Below are positions 62,425-64,000 of a DNA stretch of 64,000 nt, piece by piece. A model generated the notes under the pieces. That model did not search any database. It was not told the DNA's origin and worked only from the letters and a program-made list of their open reading frames with translations. The stretch is from NCBI RefSeq assembly GCF_028622115.1, contig NZ_CP097263.1, positions 8,370,001 through 8,434,000 of the forward strand, in the 5' to 3' direction. Each line of letters begins with the position of its first letter. The first letter of the stretch is position 1. Position numbers and translations under genes: made by a program. This DNA comes from Kutzneria chonburiensis (GTDB taxonomy: Bacteria; Actinomycetota; Actinomycetes; Mycobacteriales; Pseudonocardiaceae).

Positions 62425-63899
62425 CCGAAGTCCAGGGGCAGGTCGATCGGCGCGCCGGCGGTGAGATCCACCCGCCCGAGGGCGGAGACCGTCACGGCGC
62501 CGGTGCTCACGCCGATCTTGACCGACCTGACGTCCGCCGGCACCTCGAAGACCAGCGCGGCCGGCAGCAGGTCGCCGTCGTAGCGCACGCCCATCAGCTT
62601 GGCCTTGGAGTTGTCCGGCAGGGTCAACGCGAACGAGTTCTTGGTGACCGGGCCGGCCATGATCGCCGGCAGCTGGCCGGTGGTCCTGATCGCCACCTCC
62701 AGCAGCGCCTTGCCGTCGGCGACCTCGGTGAGCAGCTGGTAGTCGCCGCTGTCCAGCTTGATCGGCCGCTGCCGGCCCAGCCGCACGCCGGTCACGGTCA
62801 GCTCGGCCGCGTGGTCGCCGGCCGGCAGGCCGCCGTAGGGCACGGCCGTCCTGGCGGTGATCTTCTGGCTGGCGTTGGCCGGCACCTTGCTGACGCCGCC
62901 GGCGGTCGCCAGCGAAGCCGGGGCCTTGGCCGCGCGCCGGCCGTCCGGAACGGCCACCGTCTGCTCAAGGGAGTTCGCCCCGACGCTGCCCAGGACCAGC
63001 GACTCCGGTGGATCGGGTTTGTCCGGCACGGCGTAGATCAGGAACACGTCGCCGGAGTCGGGCAGCCGGTCCGGCGACAGCATCGTCCGCCGGCCCGCCA
63101 CCACCAGCGACAACGTCGACTGCTGCGGCCCCCAGCCCGACCACTGCTGCGCCCCGAACGCCGGGTCGGTCTTGCCCGGCCGCTCCACGTGCAGGCGCAG
63201 CACCCGCAGCTGGGAACCGTTGCCCGGCACCAGCGTCGCGCCGTCGCCGATCGGGAAGCTGCTCGGCCGGCCGTAGCCGGTGCCGTTGACCGCCAGCAGG
63301 TCGTCGTGCACCCGCACCGGGGCCGGCTCGGTCAGTCCGAGCTCGGCGTTGGACTTGTGCTCGGTGTCGGTCAGCACGGCCACGAAGTTCGCGCTGGCCG
63401 TGCGGTTGACCACGGCCTTCGGGTTGGTCGTCGTCCCGTCCGCGCGGATCAGGCTGTCGCTGACCGGGGTGCTGCGATTGCCCGGGATCGGCACGTCCGG
63501 CGGCTGCACCTGGAGCTGGATCTGGCTGTCGTTCTCGCCGGTCTTCTTCATCGAGATCGGCACCCAGGCGTTGGTCGGCGGGCTGCCCGGCACCTGCACC
63601 GGGCCGCACCACAGCCGCTCGTCCACCGTGCCGGTCAGCCCGAGCTGGGCGAACCAGCAGCGCGGCAGGCCGGTGCCGGAGGGAGAGACGTAGCCGAAGC
63701 CGACCGTGTAGGCCAACTCGCGTTCCCCTTCGGCCTCCAGCCGCGCCGGATCGACGATCTGCTTGCCCCCGATGGAGAGCGTGACTGTGCCCGAGGTCCC
63801 CGCGTGGGACGTCGAACAGGCAGCCGCCCCCAGCAGCAGCGCGCCAACCGACACCAGGATCGCGGCACGGCCCCCGGGCCCGTGCACGGTGCGTGACAC
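62421..63899 (-). CDS. Lipoprotein of unknown function
   Basis: A 492-residue lipoprotein with a signal and lipobox LGAAAC (Cys28). GTG start with GGAGGT 3 bp before. The mature part is mostly beta, with two or three Ig-like or beta-sandwich modules (ELAYTVGFGYVSPSGTGLPR; HAAELTVTGVRLGRQRPIKL). It has tryptophans and paired cysteines in its first module (RCWFAQLG, RLWCGPV). I do not recognise a family. It is probably cotranscribed with the LysR gene. Confidence 0.78.
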   Translation of the reverse strand: MSRTVHGPGGRAAILVSVGALLLGAAACSTSHAGTSGTVTLSIGGKQIVDPARLEAEGERELAYTVGFGYVSPSGTGLPRCWFAQLGLTGTVDERLWCGPVQVPGSPPTNAWVPISMKKTGENDSQIQLQVQPPDVPIPGNRSTPVSDSLIRADGTTTNPKAVVNRTASANFVAVLTDTEHKSNAELGLTEPAPVRVHDDLLAVNGTGYGRPSSFPIGDGATLVPGNGSQLRVLRLHVERPGKTDPAFGAQQWSGWGPQQSTLSLVVAGRRTMLSPDRLPDSGDVFLIYAVPDKPDPPESLVLGSVGANSLEQTVAVPDGRRAAKAPASLATAGGVSKVPANASQKITARTAVPYGGLPAGDHAAELTVTGVRLGRQRPIKLDSGDYQLLTEVADGKALLEVAIRTTGQLPAIMAGPVTKNSFALTLPDNSKAKLMGVRYDGDLLPAALVFEVPADVRSVKIGVSTGAVTVSALGRVDLTAGAPIDLPLDFG

Positions 63900-63978
63900 C
63901 GGACCTCCGATAGCTCGATCAAAGTCGCTCTATCGGGTAAAGGTGGCGAACACGGGTCCCGGGTTGCCGGAATCAAAC

Positions 63979-63993
63979 GTGACCTAGCTCACA
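63979..63993. promoter_or_regulatory. CRP-like site upstream of the lipoprotein gene
   Basis: GTGACCTAGCTCACA fits GTGA-N6-TCAC(A), the core of actinobacterial CRP-type sites, and is nearly palindromic. It lies about 80 bp before the lipoprotein start, similar to the spacing of the site before the hydrolase gene at 55282. Pattern inference only. Confidence 0.45.
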
Positions 63994-64000
63994 CTCCGGT

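Overview
The window is high-GC actinobacterial DNA. GTG, TTG and ATG starts are all common, and stop/start overlaps of the ATGA or GTGA type join many genes. It carries mshB (mycothiol synthesis), gpgS (methylglucose lipopolysaccharide synthesis), a DUF3117 protein, an EspC-like ESX substrate pair, and Scr1-type XRE and DUF397 genes. Together these point to the order Pseudonocardiales, probably family Pseudonocardiaceae; the genus cannot be fixed from sequence alone. From memory of the M. tuberculosis gene order, 29-60 kb keeps a backbone like Rv1165-Rv1211: typA, lpqW-like, mshB, small membrane protein, ferredoxin, dapC, dapD, dapE, LOG protein, folP2, gpgS, DivIVA-like protein, tagA, DUF3117. 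Other genes are inserted between these.

Layout. 0-9 kb: DNA repair and housekeeping (rmuC, sbcDC, an O6-methylguanine methyltransferase joined to an Ada/AlkA fusion, ychF, GNAT). 9-12.7 kb: orphan type VII secretion substrate-like pair, small membrane proteins, pterin dehydratase. 12.8-16.5 kb: TPP riboswitch and a thiBPQ-type thiamine ABC transporter. 16.7-22 kb: STAND/TPR ATPase, FAD monooxygenase with a TetR regulator and epoxide hydrolase. 22-27.6 kb: ABC-2 exporter with a LolA-like secreted protein, divergent from a two-component system, then a Nudix hydrolase. 27.7-29.2 kb: small secreted protein, NBR1-Ig membrane protein, 36-residue Cys/Lys-rich protein. 29.3-39.5 kb: typA, lpqW-like lipoprotein, five-gene peptide ABC operon. 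39.6-41 kb: DUF397/XRE/zinc-ribbon cluster. 41-50 kb: mycothiol and lysine/DAP genes, with a CHAD protein and a cytosine deaminase/oxygenase pair. 51-56.4 kb: exported proteins (two tandem S53 peptidases, a CocE-like hydrolase, an Asn/Gly repeat protein). 56.8-64 kb: folP2-gpgS-divIVA-tagA-DUF3117, pepA, a LysR regulator and a lipoprotein.

Two features stand out. First, at least seven genes are broken by what looks like one missing base, nearly always in a short G/C (or A/T) run. Each is repaired by adding one base, which suggests homopolymer errors in the assembly rather than seven real pseudogenes. Second, a 77-bp unit is perfectly tandemly duplicated (76/77) between the DivIVA-like gene and tagA. 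Each copy encodes a 26-residue micro-ORF that starts and stops inside GTGA overlaps, so the whole chain is arranged for translational coupling. Long hairpins also mark several gene ends, including a 27-bp perfect palindrome and a 21-bp inverted repeat of unusual polarity.
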